8,352 nt of DNA from positions 1-8,352 of the forward strand of contig NZ_JOFV01000028.1 in assembly GCF_000718325.1 (NCBI RefSeq), read 5' to 3'. The position numbers and the translations under genes are program-made. Origin of the DNA: Oerskovia turbata (GTDB lineage: Bacteria > Actinomycetota > Actinomycetes > Actinomycetales > Cellulomonadaceae). Shown here piece after piece: positions 1-5,900 of the stretch. The notes under the pieces were generated by a model, which saw only the letters and a program-made list of their open reading frames with translations, ran no database searches and had not been told where the DNA came from. Every line of letters starts with the position of its first letter. Within the stretch, counting starts at the first letter, position 1.

Positions 1-39
1 GTTCAGTGCAGAAACGTTCGTGTTGACGCTGAAGCCCAT
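1..39 (-). CDS. fliC: Flagellin, N-terminal fragment (runs off the left edge)
   Basis: Only the first 13 codons are present, read leftward from ATG at 39-37: MGFSVNTNVSALN. This is the start of a flagellin D0 domain (compare the common bacterial opening with I-N-T-N-x-x-A-L-N), the filament subunit exported by the flagellar type III apparatus. GGAGGA at 51-46 sits 6 nt before the ATG, an excellent ribosome-binding site that fixes the start. The neighbouring fliA gene on the same strand, and hook-filament junction genes nearby, support the call. The rest of the protein cannot be judged. Confidence 0.88.
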   Translation of the reverse strand, partial: MGFSVNTNVSALN

Positions 40-45
40 GATGAG

Positions 46-51
46 TCCTCC
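46..51 (-). promoter_or_regulatory. fliC Shine-Dalgarno site overlapping an ANGGA motif
   Basis: Read leftward, the sequence is ACGGAGGA followed by 6 nt and the fliC ATG. The core is a near-perfect Shine-Dalgarno sequence. It also contains ACGGA, which fits the ANGGA core bound by CsrA. CsrA binding over a flagellin ribosome-binding site is known from Bacillus hag; here it is only a motif match. Confidence 0.7.
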
Positions 52-80
52 GTGAGACGGGCGAGAAGAATGGTCCCCCA

Positions 81-94
81 GCCCATCCATGGGC
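81..94 (-). promoter_or_regulatory. Small inverted repeat in fliC leader, candidate CsrA-type hairpin
   Basis: On the minus strand the 14 bases read GCCCATGGATGGGC. The arms GCCCAT and ATGGGC are perfect complements around a central GG. In RNA the likely fold is a 4-bp GCCC/GGGC stem with loop AUGGAU, which exposes an ANGGA motif in the loop, the presentation CsrA favours. The GGA lies about 37 nt upstream of the GGA in the fliC ribosome-binding site, a distance a CsrA dimer could bridge. A DNA operator is an alternative reading. The repeat is seen directly; the function is inferred. Confidence 0.4.
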
Positions 95-107
95 CGGTCG
101 ACCAAGA

Positions 108-115
108 CTGTCGGC
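108..115 (-). promoter_or_regulatory. Weak candidate sigma-28 -10 element for fliC
   Basis: Leftward the bases are GCCGACAG, matching 6 of 8 positions of the sigma-28/WhiG -10 consensus GCCGATAA. Transcription would start near base 100 and give a leader of about 60 nt that includes the small hairpin and the ribosome-binding site. No TAAA-like -35 element lies 14-17 nt upstream, so this is only a candidate. Confidence 0.22.
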
Positions 116-143
116 ACGTGTCACGCCGTCGTCGGTGTCGAGC

Positions 144-171
144 GGGTGAGATCTCGTCGCGACCGTCACCC
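144..171 (-). terminator. Possible weak hairpin after fliA
   Basis: The arms GGGTGA (171-166 on the minus strand) and TCACCC (149-144) form a 6-bp stem around a 16-nt loop that itself holds the palindrome GTCGCGAC. It begins 5 nt after the fliA stop codon. There is no T-tract and the loop is long, so it is at best a weak terminator or pause, or a DNA-level repeat in the fliC upstream region. Confidence 0.25.
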
Positions 172-176
172 TGCGC

Positions 177-977
177 TCAGGAGGCTGCAGGGGTGGACCA
201 GGCGGCACGGCGCGTCGCTCCGCCGGCGACCCTGTCCCCCACGTCGGCCAGGTAGTCGCGACGCCGCGCGGAGAGCGGCGCCGCCGACACCCGCGACTCC
301 CGGTCCGAGTAGTGCGCCTCGAGGCCCTCACGCAGCAGCCGGACCGCCTCGATGCGGGCGTGCGAGACCGTCGAGTGCCCGATCCCGAGCTCCTCCGCGA
401 GCTCGCCCACCGTGCGGCCCGCGAAGTAGACCTCCTCAACGATGTACCGCAGCTGCTGGGGCAGGGCCGCGACGGCCTCGCGCACGACGTGCCTCTCCTC
501 GGTCGCGAGCACCTGCTCCTCGGGGCTCGGGGCGTCGAGCACCACGTGCTCGTACATCGTGTCGTCGACCGCGACGATCGAGCGCCCCGCGTCGTCGCGG
601 ATCGCCCGGACGTCCGCGACCACGACACCCATCGCCTCGGCGACCTGGACGTCGGTCGGTTCCCGGCCCAGCGAGGCCGTCAGTGCGGCCTCGACCGCGG
701 TGAGCTCCTTGATCCGCTTGCGCGCGGACCGGGGCGCCCAGTCCTGGGAACGCAGCTCGTCCGACAGGGCGCCGACGATGCGGCGTCGGGCGTACGCGCC
801 GAAGGGCACCCCCCGTGCCGGGTCGTAGGCCGTCGCGGCCGTCGTCAGCGCGATCGCCCCCACCGACGCGAGGTCCTCCCGCGAGAGATGGTCCGCTCGG
901 GCGCACAGGTCGGACACGAGGAAGCCGACGAGGGCAAGGTTGTCGACGACGAGAGCGTTGCGCTCGGAGAGGTTCAC
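177..977 (-). CDS. fliA: RNA polymerase sigma factor, FliA/WhiG (sigma-28) family
   Basis: This 266-residue protein directs RNA polymerase to late flagellar promoters. Region 2 spans about residues 28-80, with SREDLASVGAIALTTAATAYDPARG collapsed here to its key points: AYDPARG at 50-56, FGAYARRRI at 59-67, LSDELRSQDW at 71-80. APRSARKRIKEL at 81-92 opens region 3 and is typical of the FliA family. Region 4 is about 165-222, with the helix-turn-helix near 189-214 (TVGELAEELGIGHSTVSHAR). A tail of about 44 residues follows region 4 and is longer than in enteric FliA. The GTG start at 977 has AAAGG at 991-987, 9 nt upstream. An in-frame ATG at 1091 would add 38 residues but has no ribosome-binding site. 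It is transcribed toward fliC and divergently from flgN. No anti-sigma gene (flgM) is seen in the window. Confidence 0.93.
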   Translation of the reverse strand: MNLSERNALVVDNLALVGFLVSDLCARADHLSREDLASVGAIALTTAATAYDPARGVPFGAYARRRIVGALSDELRSQDWAPRSARKRIKELTAVEAALTASLGREPTDVQVAEAMGVVVADVRAIRDDAGRSIVAVDDTMYEHVVLDAPSPEEQVLATEERHVVREAVAALPQQLRYIVEEVYFAGRTVGELAEELGIGHSTVSHARIEAVRLLREGLEAHYSDRESRVSAAPLSARRRDYLADVGDRVAGGATRRAAWSTPAAS

Positions 978-1094
978 GCCGAAGCACCTTTCTGCTGGGC
1001 ATCTGCTGGGCACCCGCGCCGCGTCGCGCCGGTGGGGCACCGAGGAGGACGCTGCGAGGTACGCGGTGGCGACCGCGTCAAGGACTCCCATGCG

Positions 1095-1109
1095 GATCGG
1101 TCGACGATC
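1095..1109. repeat. 15-bp inverted repeat, candidate operator
   Basis: The bases are GATCGGTCGACGATC: perfect 5-bp arms GATCG and CGATC around the near-palindromic centre GTCGA. It lies 118 bp from the fliA start and 100 bp from the flgN start. That position suits a regulator or promoter shared by both directions. A palindrome of this length can arise by chance in GC-rich DNA, so the role is inferred. Confidence 0.35.
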
Positions 1110-1151
1110 AGTCGCCACATCTGCGCCGCGGCGGCCGACAGTGGTCTCCGA

Positions 1152-1169
1152 GCGGGCCTCGTGGCCCGC
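1152..1169 (+). other. Short hairpin in the flgN leader
   Basis: GCGGGCC (1152-1158) and GGCCCGC (1163-1169) are perfect 7-bp complements with loop TCGT. The structure ends about 26 nt before the flgN ribosome-binding site. It could stabilise or attenuate the flgN-flgK-flgL-fliW message. It has no T-tract, so it is not a standard terminator. Confidence 0.35.
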
Positions 1170-1208
1170 CGTCCCGACCGACCACGACGTACGTAAGGGA
1201 GAGCCGCA

Positions 1209-1697
1209 TTGGGCCCTCAGGAGCTGTCGACCCTGTTGTGGCGAGAGCGTGAGCTGCTGGAGATGCTGCTCTTCAAGCTCGAGGAGGAGCAGCTGCTCCT
1301 CACGGCCGGCCGCACGCGCTGGCTCGCGCACGCCAACCGTGAGGTCGAGACCGTCATGGAGAAGGTGCGCGAGGCGACCCTGGTCCGCACCGTCGCCTCC
1401 GAGACGGTCGCCTCGTCCTGGGGGCTGTCCCCCGACGCGACGCTGCGCGAGATCGCGGCGGCCGCGCCGAGCACCGGACCGTGGCGCGAGATCTTCGAGG
1501 GACACCTCGCGGGCCTGACCGAGCTGACCGTGCGCATCAAGACCGTCCGGGACACCAACACCCAGATCGTCAACCACGCCTCGCGCTCGACGCAGGAGAC
1601 CCTCGCGACGCTCGGCGGTGAGGCGCGGACCTACGACGCGACCGGCGCCGCCACGGCGCAGTCCGCCGTCGCCCGCCTCTTCGACACGATCCTGTAA
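1209..1697 (+). CDS. flgN: FlgN-type flagellar export chaperone
   Basis: This 162-residue, mostly helical cytoplasmic protein is assigned to the FlgN family, which holds the hook-associated proteins FlgK and FlgL in an export-ready state. The N-terminal helix (residues 1-60) is rich in Leu and Glu, with LWRERELLEMLLFKLEEEQ at 9-27, a pattern seen in FlgN proteins. A second long amphipathic region follows around 95-130. Family sequence conservation is low, so position carries weight: it lies directly upstream of flgK and flgL. The TTG start at 1209 is preceded by AAGGGAG at 1195-1201, 7 nt away. The stop TAA overlaps the AAGGA ribosome-binding site of flgK, and the genes are 12 bp apart, so they are surely co-transcribed. 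Confidence 0.82.
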   Translation: MGPQELSTLLWRERELLEMLLFKLEEEQLLLTAGRTRWLAHANREVETVMEKVREATLVRTVASETVASSWGLSPDATLREIAAAAPSTGPWREIFEGHLAGLTELTVRIKTVRDTNTQIVNHASRSTQETLATLGGEARTYDATGAATAQSAVARLFDTIL

Positions 1698-1709
1698 GGA
1701 ACCGCGCAC

Positions 1710-3128
1710 ATGAGCTCGTTCGCCATCCTCAACACCGCCCGCCAGGGCCTGAACGCCGCACAGGCCGGTATCGACGTGACCGGTCAGAACGTGGCGAACC
1801 TCAACACGAACGGCTACACGCGTCAGCGCGTCCAGCAGTCGTCCGTCGCCCCGCTGGCCGAGATGGGCCTGGCACGCTTCGCCCAGCCCGTGCGCAACGG
1901 CCAGGGAGTGAGCATCGACGGCGTCGCGCGGCTCGGGAACCTCTTCCTCGAGTCCCGAGTGCGGCAGACCGCGTCGAACGAGGGGTACTCCGTGGTGCGC
2001 GCCACGGCCTTCAACGCGGTCGAGGACCTCCACGGCGAGCCCTCGGACACGGGGATCTCCGCAACCTTGCAGTCGTTCTGGAGCGGTTGGCAGGACGTCG
2101 CGAACGCGCCCGGGAAGGAGGCCCAGGCTCGCGTGGTCATCGAGCGTGCGGTGGGCATCGTCGACCGGCTCGTCGCGGGTCGCGCCGAGGTCGCCGGGCA
2201 GTGGCAGCAGTCCCGCACGAGCGCGACCTCCCTCGTCTCGGAGGTCAACGCGATGGCGGACAAGGTCGCGGCGCTCAACGCACAGATCCGCGACGCCGCA
2301 GGTCAGGGCGTCTCGGCGAACGAGCTCGTGGACCACCGGAACCTGGTGACGGCCTCGCTCGCGCAGGTCGCCGGGGCCCAGACGAGCATGAACCCGGACG
2401 GCACGGTCAGCGTCCTGCTGGGCGGCAACCTGCTCGTCGACGGCACCACGACCAACCCGGTCAAGCTGGCCGGCTCGCAGTCGATGGACGGCGTGACCAC
2501 GGACCCTGTCCGCCTCGAGTGGGCGCACCGAGCAGGCGCGCAGGTCGCCCTCGAGGGCGGGGACCTCGCCGGGCACCTGTCCGCCCTGGCCCCCGCGTCG
2601 TCCGGTGGCGTGTACGCCCAGGCCGCAGCAGGCTACGACGACCTCGCCTCGACGATCGCCGCCCAGGTCAACGCACTGCACACGACGGCCCAGACCACGA
2701 CGGGCGCACCGGGAGGCGACTTCTTCGTCTTCGACGCGGGCAAGCCCCCGGCGTCTGGCATCAAGGTCGCGGTCACCGACCCCTCGCAGGTCGCCGCGAG
2801 CGGGGGCGGGGGCGCGCTCGACGGATCCGTCGCGGACAAGATCGCCCAGCTCGGCGTCGCGTCCGACGGTCCCGACGCCGGCTGGTCCGCACACGTCGCG
2901 ACGATCGCCGTGAAGTCGAGCTCGGCGACCTACGACGCGAAGCTCGCGACCATCGCGTCCACCGCGGCGTTCTCCGACCTGCTGTCCAACTCGGCCGTCT
3001 CGCTCGACGAGGAGACCGTGAACCTCGTCCAGTACCAGCACGCGTACCAGGGGGCCGCGCGTGTCCTCACCGCGGTCGACGAGATGCTCGACCAGCTCAT
3101 CAACCGCACCGGCCGTGTCGGCCTGTGA
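1710..3128 (+). CDS. flgK: Flagellar hook-associated protein 1, FlgK
   Basis: FlgK forms the first ring of the hook-filament junction after export through the flagellar type III system. At 472 residues it is shorter than enteric FlgK (about 547), the difference being in the central domain. The N-terminus carries the classic rod/hook-family signature: LNTARQGLNAAQAGIDVTGQ at 7-26 and NVANLNTNGYTRQRV at 27-41. The C-terminus has the matching D0 helix, with SLDEETVNLVQYQHAYQGAA at about 430-449 and a closing DEMLDQLINRTG. The start is ATG with AAGGA at 1696-1700. The middle is rich in Ala, Gly, Ser and Thr, usual for surface-exposed axial proteins. A 62-bp gap with no evident structure separates it from flgL. 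Confidence 0.96.
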   Translation: MSSFAILNTARQGLNAAQAGIDVTGQNVANLNTNGYTRQRVQQSSVAPLAEMGLARFAQPVRNGQGVSIDGVARLGNLFLESRVRQTASNEGYSVVRATAFNAVEDLHGEPSDTGISATLQSFWSGWQDVANAPGKEAQARVVIERAVGIVDRLVAGRAEVAGQWQQSRTSATSLVSEVNAMADKVAALNAQIRDAAGQGVSANELVDHRNLVTASLAQVAGAQTSMNPDGTVSVLLGGNLLVDGTTTNPVKLAGSQSMDGVTTDPVRLEWAHRAGAQVALEGGDLAGHLSALAPASSGGVYAQAAAGYDDLASTIAAQVNALHTTAQTTTGAPGGDFFVFDAGKPPASGIKVAVTDPSQVAASGGGGALDGSVADKIAQLGVASDGPDAGWSAHVATIAVKSSSATYDAKLATIASTAAFSDLLSNSAVSLDEETVNLVQYQHAYQGAARVLTAVDEMLDQLINRTGRVGL

Positions 3129-3190
3129 CCCGCAGTCCGCAGCACCGGCCCGCCGGCCCGTCCGCCCGTCCCGCCTCCTAGGGGAGAACC

Positions 3191-4066
3191 GTGCGCATCA
3201 CCAACCAGATGCAGGCCTCGTTCGTCACACGAAGCATGCAGGCCAACCTCGCCCGGATGGCCGAGCTCCAGGAGCAGGGCACGTCCGGCCGCAAGCTCGT
3301 CCGCGCGTCGAGCGACCCGTCTGCGGCGGCCAACGCCCTGTCCGTGCGCAACCAGCTCGCCACCGAGAAGCAGTACCAGCGCAACATCGAGAACGGTGAC
3401 GGCTGGCTCTCGACGCTCGACTCGGCGCTCACGTCCGTCACGGACGTCGTCCAGCGCGTGCGCGACCTCGTGATGCAGGGAGCCTCGGACACGGCGTCTC
3501 CCGACGCGCGCGAAGCCATCGCGGTCGAGCTCGACGAGCTGCGCTCCGAGCTCCTGCGCCAGTCGAACACGACCTTCCTGGGGCGCAGCGTGTTCGCGGG
3601 CACGTCTGACGAGGGGGTCGCGTTCCGTGACGACTACACCTTCACCGGCGTCCCCGGCAGCTCTGTCGAGCGGCGCATCGGTGCCGACTCGACCGTCCAG
3701 GTCGACGTCGACGGGGCTGCGGTCTTCGGCACCGGAACGGGTTCGGTCTTCGCTCTGCTCGACACGGTCGTCGCCGACCTGAGGGCCGGCACGAACGTCA
3801 GCAGCCACCTCGGGGCCGTGGACGCCCGGCTGTCCTCCGTCCTGACCCAGCACACCGCCGTCGGCGCCCGGCAGAACCAGCTCGAACGCGCCACGGACAC
3901 CAACGCCGACTCTCAGCTCGCGCTCACGACCCAGCGCGCGGGGATCGAGGACGCCGACCTCGCCGAGATCGCGATCGACCTCCAGCTCAAGCAGGTCGCC
4001 TACCAGGCGACCCTGAGCATCGGGTCCAACCTCCTGCAGCCCACTCTCATGGACTATCTCCGATGA
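3191..4066 (+). CDS. flgL: Flagellar hook-associated protein 3, FlgL
   Basis: FlgL makes the second ring of the hook-filament junction, between FlgK and flagellin. The protein has 291 residues, close to the family norm. It opens with a flagellin-like helix, MRITNQMQASFVTRSMQANL at 1-20, followed by SGRKLVRASSDPSAAANAL at about 32-50, the conserved D0/D1 region. LRSELLRQSNTTFLGRSVFAGT at about 118-139 is collapsed to its key part NTTFLGRSVFAGT, typical of FlgL. The C-terminal helix contains DADLAEIAIDLQLKQVAYQA, also flagellin-like. The GTG start has GGGGAG at 3181-3186. The last bases overlap fliW as ATGA, which indicates translational coupling. Confidence 0.95.
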   Translation: MRITNQMQASFVTRSMQANLARMAELQEQGTSGRKLVRASSDPSAAANALSVRNQLATEKQYQRNIENGDGWLSTLDSALTSVTDVVQRVRDLVMQGASDTASPDAREAIAVELDELRSELLRQSNTTFLGRSVFAGTSDEGVAFRDDYTFTGVPGSSVERRIGADSTVQVDVDGAAVFGTGTGSVFALLDTVVADLRAGTNVSSHLGAVDARLSSVLTQHTAVGARQNQLERATDTNADSQLALTTQRAGIEDADLAEIAIDLQLKQVAYQATLSIGSNLLQPTLMDYLR

Positions 4067-4428
4067 CCGCCATCACCTTCGTGACCCCGCCTCCGGGCCT
4101 CACCGCGCGCCGCTTCGAGCTGCTCGAGGAACAGACGGACGGCGTCTACACGCTCGCGGCTCTCGACGCGCCCGGCGTCGAGCTCCTCGTCGTCGACCCG
4201 AGCCGCTGGGTGCCCGACTACGCCCCGGCGATCCCCGCGAACGACCTCGCACTCATCGGAGCGAGCGACCAGGAACCGGTCGTCCTCGTGGTCGCCACCG
4301 CGCGTGGCGGGGCCGTGAGCGTCAACCTCATGGCCCCGGTCCTCGTGCACCCGGACACCGGTGCCGCGATCCAGACGATCCTCGACGGGCAGGGCCTGGA
4401 CCTGCGTCGGGAGCTCGTCACGGCCTGA
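4063..4428 (+). CDS. fliW: Flagellar assembly factor FliW
   Basis: FliW binds free flagellin. When flagellin is exported, FliW is released and antagonises CsrA, relieving repression of flagellin translation (shown in Bacillus). The 121-residue protein has the family core: PPGLTARRFELLEE at 9-22 in place of the usual F-x-x-GLPGF-x-x-x-x-x-F-x-L segment, LLVVDPSRWVPDYAPAIP around 45-62, and VSVNLMAPVLVHPDTGAAIQ around 86-105 followed by TILDGQ and LRREL. It lacks roughly 20 N-terminal residues that most FliW proteins have before the GLPGF-like segment. The ATG overlaps the flgL stop. No csrA gene follows; the terminator stands 42 bp downstream. Confidence 0.9.
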   Translation: MTAITFVTPPPGLTARRFELLEEQTDGVYTLAALDAPGVELLVVDPSRWVPDYAPAIPANDLALIGASDQEPVVLVVATARGGAVSVNLMAPVLVHPDTGAAIQTILDGQGLDLRRELVTA

Positions 4429-4470
4429 AGCACGCCGTCGTCCCGCTCACGCCGCAACGACGCCCCAGAA

Positions 4471-4512
4471 CGCAGAGAGGCCCGTCCGGATCCCCGGACG
4501 GGCCTCTCTGCG
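4471..4512. terminator. 19-bp inverted repeat, bidirectional terminator
   Basis: Bases 4471-4489 and 4494-4512 are perfect reverse complements (19 bp), with the loop ATCC at 4490-4493. The stem is GC-rich at the loop end. It lies 42 bp after the fliW stop and 22 bp after the stop of the convergent CheX-like gene. Neither side has a strong T-tract, common for actinobacterial terminators. Its place between two converging operons makes a two-way terminator the best reading. Confidence 0.85.
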
Positions 4513-4534
4513 TCGGACGACGGGGCGCGGCCCG

Positions 4535-5020
4535 CTAGCGCAGGACCACCGTGAAGGCGCCCCCGCCGTAGCCCGCGACCTCCACCGCGGCATCGAGCCG
4601 ACGCCCCGTGCTGCGCAGGAACGAGACGGCCGTCCCCGGCAGGGCGGCCCGCGTCGAGTCGAAGACGTCGGCGAGCACCAGGTGCGGCGCGTCCTCGGTG
4701 TTGAACAGCCCGGCCGTGACGTTGAGAACCTCCGAGACGTTCTCGAGCAGGACGTCGCTGAGCCTCCCGTCCGCTGCGGCGTCCTTCGCCGGTCCGGGCG
4801 GCATGAGGCCGATCGACGCTCCGAGGTACGCGCCCAGGGGGACGTCGACCACGACGACGGCCTCGACCTGGCCGCGGTTGCTCAGGTACGTGGCCGCGAC
4901 GAGTCCCTTCGTCTCGGGCGTCATGAGCTGGCCGGCCGGCACGGCCGTGCACGCACGGCCGACCAGGCCCGCGTACAGGTCCTTGATCTCCTTGAGCTGG
5001 GGCAAGGGCGTGGTGGTCAC
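4535..5020 (-). CDS. Diverged CheX/CheC-like protein, last gene of the chemotaxis operon
   Basis: This 161-residue protein shows no textbook signature at first glance. Residues 90-109, VLLENVSEVLNVTAGLFNTE, line up with the CheX phosphatase helix of the gene two places upstream. ExxN is kept as E97-V-L-N100, but the residue four before the Glu is Glu (E93), not Asp or Ser. The downstream Pro of the motif is missing (LVLADV against LTLPVV). The preceding strand and helix, VEAVVVVDVPLGAYLGASIG at 52-71, also fit the CheX fold. I infer a CheY-P phosphatase or a catalytically weak paralogue; a CheC-like adaptor is an alternative. GTG at 5020 has GGAGGA at 5034-5029, 8 nt upstream. It is 50 bp from the preceding cheY, the loosest junction in this operon. 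Confidence 0.6.
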   Translation of the reverse strand: MTTTPLPQLKEIKDLYAGLVGRACTAVPAGQLMTPETKGLVAATYLSNRGQVEAVVVVDVPLGAYLGASIGLMPPGPAKDAAADGRLSDVLLENVSEVLNVTAGLFNTEDAPHLVLADVFDSTRAALPGTAVSFLRSTGRRLDAAVEVAGYGGGAFTVVLR

Positions 5021-5070
5021 GAGTGGGGTCCTCCGGGGTCGTTCGGTGGGTGGAGTTCTGGTGGGTGCGG

Positions 5071-5433
5071 TCAGCGGAAGTGGGGACGCAACGCCGACTC
5101 GAACGTGCCGGCGTCGAACGGCTTGGCGATGAGGAAGAGCGCCCCCTCGCTCTCGGCGAGCTCGCGCATCTGCGGCGAGCCCTCCGACGTGACGAAGCCG
5201 AACGGGACGCTCGAGCCGCCCGCGCGCAGGGCACGCAGGAAGTCGATCCCGTTCATCTCGGGCATGTTCCAGTCCGACAGGACGAGGTCCGGCTTCTCCG
5301 AATGGGTCAGGGCGAGCGCCTCCGCACCGTCACCGGCCTGGACGACGTCCCAGTCGCCGAAGCCTGCCTGGCGCAGGGTGCGCAGGACGATCTGTCGCAT
5401 GACGCGGCTGTCGTCCGCAACGAGGATCTTCAC
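5071..5433 (-). CDS. cheY: Second CheY-like single-domain response regulator
   Basis: The protein is a stand-alone receiver domain of 120 residues with no output domain. Acidic pair D7-D8 and phospho-acceptor D54 (in LSDWNMPEMNG) bind Mg and accept phosphate from CheA. T82 and K104 (AKPF) complete the switch. Two things differ from canonical CheY: the stretch from Asp to Thr is 28 residues instead of 30, and the place of the aromatic switch residue (Tyr106 in E. coli) is Leu101. Phosphorylation chemistry should work, but motor or partner binding may differ. The GTG start shares GTGA with the stop of cheX, and GGAG lies 7 nt upstream inside cheX, so translation is coupled. It may act as a phosphate sink or contact a different target. 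Confidence 0.88.
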   Translation of the reverse strand: MKILVADDSRVMRQIVLRTLRQAGFGDWDVVQAGDGAEALALTHSEKPDLVLSDWNMPEMNGIDFLRALRAGGSSVPFGFVTSEGSPQMRELAESEGALFLIAKPFDAGTFESALRPHFR

Positions 5434-5900
5434 AGGTCTTCTCCGTTCGTCGAGGTCCACAGCTGGATGAGGATCGGGCCGCCCCACCAGAGCAGCGCCT
5501 GCTCGTGGTCGGCCGGGCGGGAGGCCGAGGGCTCGACGTGCTCGACGACCGGCAACGTCAGCGACGACCCCTCGGGCATCATCGCCTTGAGGTTCCCCCC
5601 GACGACGTTCGCGACCTCCCCGAGCGCGTCCTGGACGTCCTCGAGCGTCACGGGTTCGTCCTCCTCCTTGAGCAGGAGCGAGCGGGCCAGCCGGTCCGCG
5701 GTCTCGCGGGCCGTGATGACCAGGGTGCGCGAGACCGCCGGTCCGACGATGTCGACCCAGGCGTACAGGGGGTCGGCGATCGGCTCCTCCAGGGCCTCCA
5801 CGGGCAGGAGCAGACCCGGCTCGCCGTCGACCATCGCGGTGAACAGGTCCTGCGCCATCGGGACGACGCTCTGTGCGAGCGTCGAGGTGGTGTCGGTCAT
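5430..5900 (-). CDS. cheX: CheX-like CheY-P phosphatase
   Basis: CheX proteins are dimeric phosphatases that remove phosphate from CheY and replace CheZ in many bacteria. The 156-residue product has the signature D91-x3-E95-x2-N98 (VQDALGEVANVVGGN), in which Glu and Asn insert into the CheY active site. P117 follows in SLTLPVVE. The strand before it, VSRTLVITARETADRLARSL at 56-75, is the usual CheX beta-strand and helix. The length fits the family. Its ATG overlaps the stop of the upstream cheY (ATGA), with AAGGAG 5 nt before it, and its own stop overlaps the start of the second cheY. The position between two cheY genes supports a CheY-directed role. A CheC single-domain relative is possible but less likely. 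Confidence 0.8.
   Translation of the reverse strand: MTDTTSTLAQSVVPMAQDLFTAMVDGEPGLLLPVEALEEPIADPLYAWVDIVGPAVSRTLVITARETADRLARSLLLKEEDEPVTLEDVQDALGEVANVVGGNLKAMMPEGSSLTLPVVEHVEPSASRPADHEQALLWWGGPILIQLWTSTNGEDL

Larger units (their letters stand above)
978..1208. promoter_or_regulatory. Divergent intergenic region between fliA and flgN
   Basis: These 231 bp hold the presumed promoters of the leftward fliA and the rightward flgN-flgK-flgL-fliW operon. I see no convincing coding sequence; frames are open here only because of high G+C. On the plus strand GACGATCA at 1104... in the stretch around 1103-1110 resembles the sigma-28 -10 GCCGATAA at 6 of 8 positions, but no TAAA-like -35 element is correctly spaced. 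On the minus strand TTGAC at 1081-1077 resembles a housekeeping -35 without a good -10. The region also holds a 15-bp inverted repeat (1095-1109) and a short hairpin (1152-1169), listed separately. Confidence 0.5.

Noticed and set aside
96..103. Palindrome GGTCGACC in the fliC upstream region.
   Set aside because: An 8-bp GC-rich palindrome is expected by chance at this composition and has no partner copy at a meaningful spacing.
1040..1081. TTGAC at 1081-1077 on the minus strand as a housekeeping -35 box for fliA.
   Set aside because: No acceptable -10 element is found 16-19 nt downstream; TACCTC is too close and too weak.
978..1091. Upstream in-frame ATG for fliA at 1091, adding 38 residues.
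   Set aside because: No Shine-Dalgarno site precedes it, while the GTG at 977 has AAAGG at good spacing and matches the usual family N-terminus.
312..1196. Long plus-strand open frame opposite fliA.
   Set aside because: The opposite strand encodes a clear sigma factor; this frame is a composition artefact with no motif.
978..3041. A continuous minus-strand open frame that joins fliA and extends antisense through flgN and most of flgK.
   Set aside because: It is the high-GC antisense shadow of flgK and flgN. The residues are Arg/Gly/Val-rich with no domain, and only the fliA part from 977 has a ribosome-binding site and a family match.
2087..3181. Plus-strand frame overlapping flgK in another phase.
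   Set aside because: It is Arg/Gly/Pro-rich out-of-frame reading of flgK with no start site.
4429..4534. Search for a small csrA gene after fliW.
   Set aside because: The gap is 106 bp, filled largely by the terminator, and no frame gives the CsrA opening or its length of about 60-80 residues.
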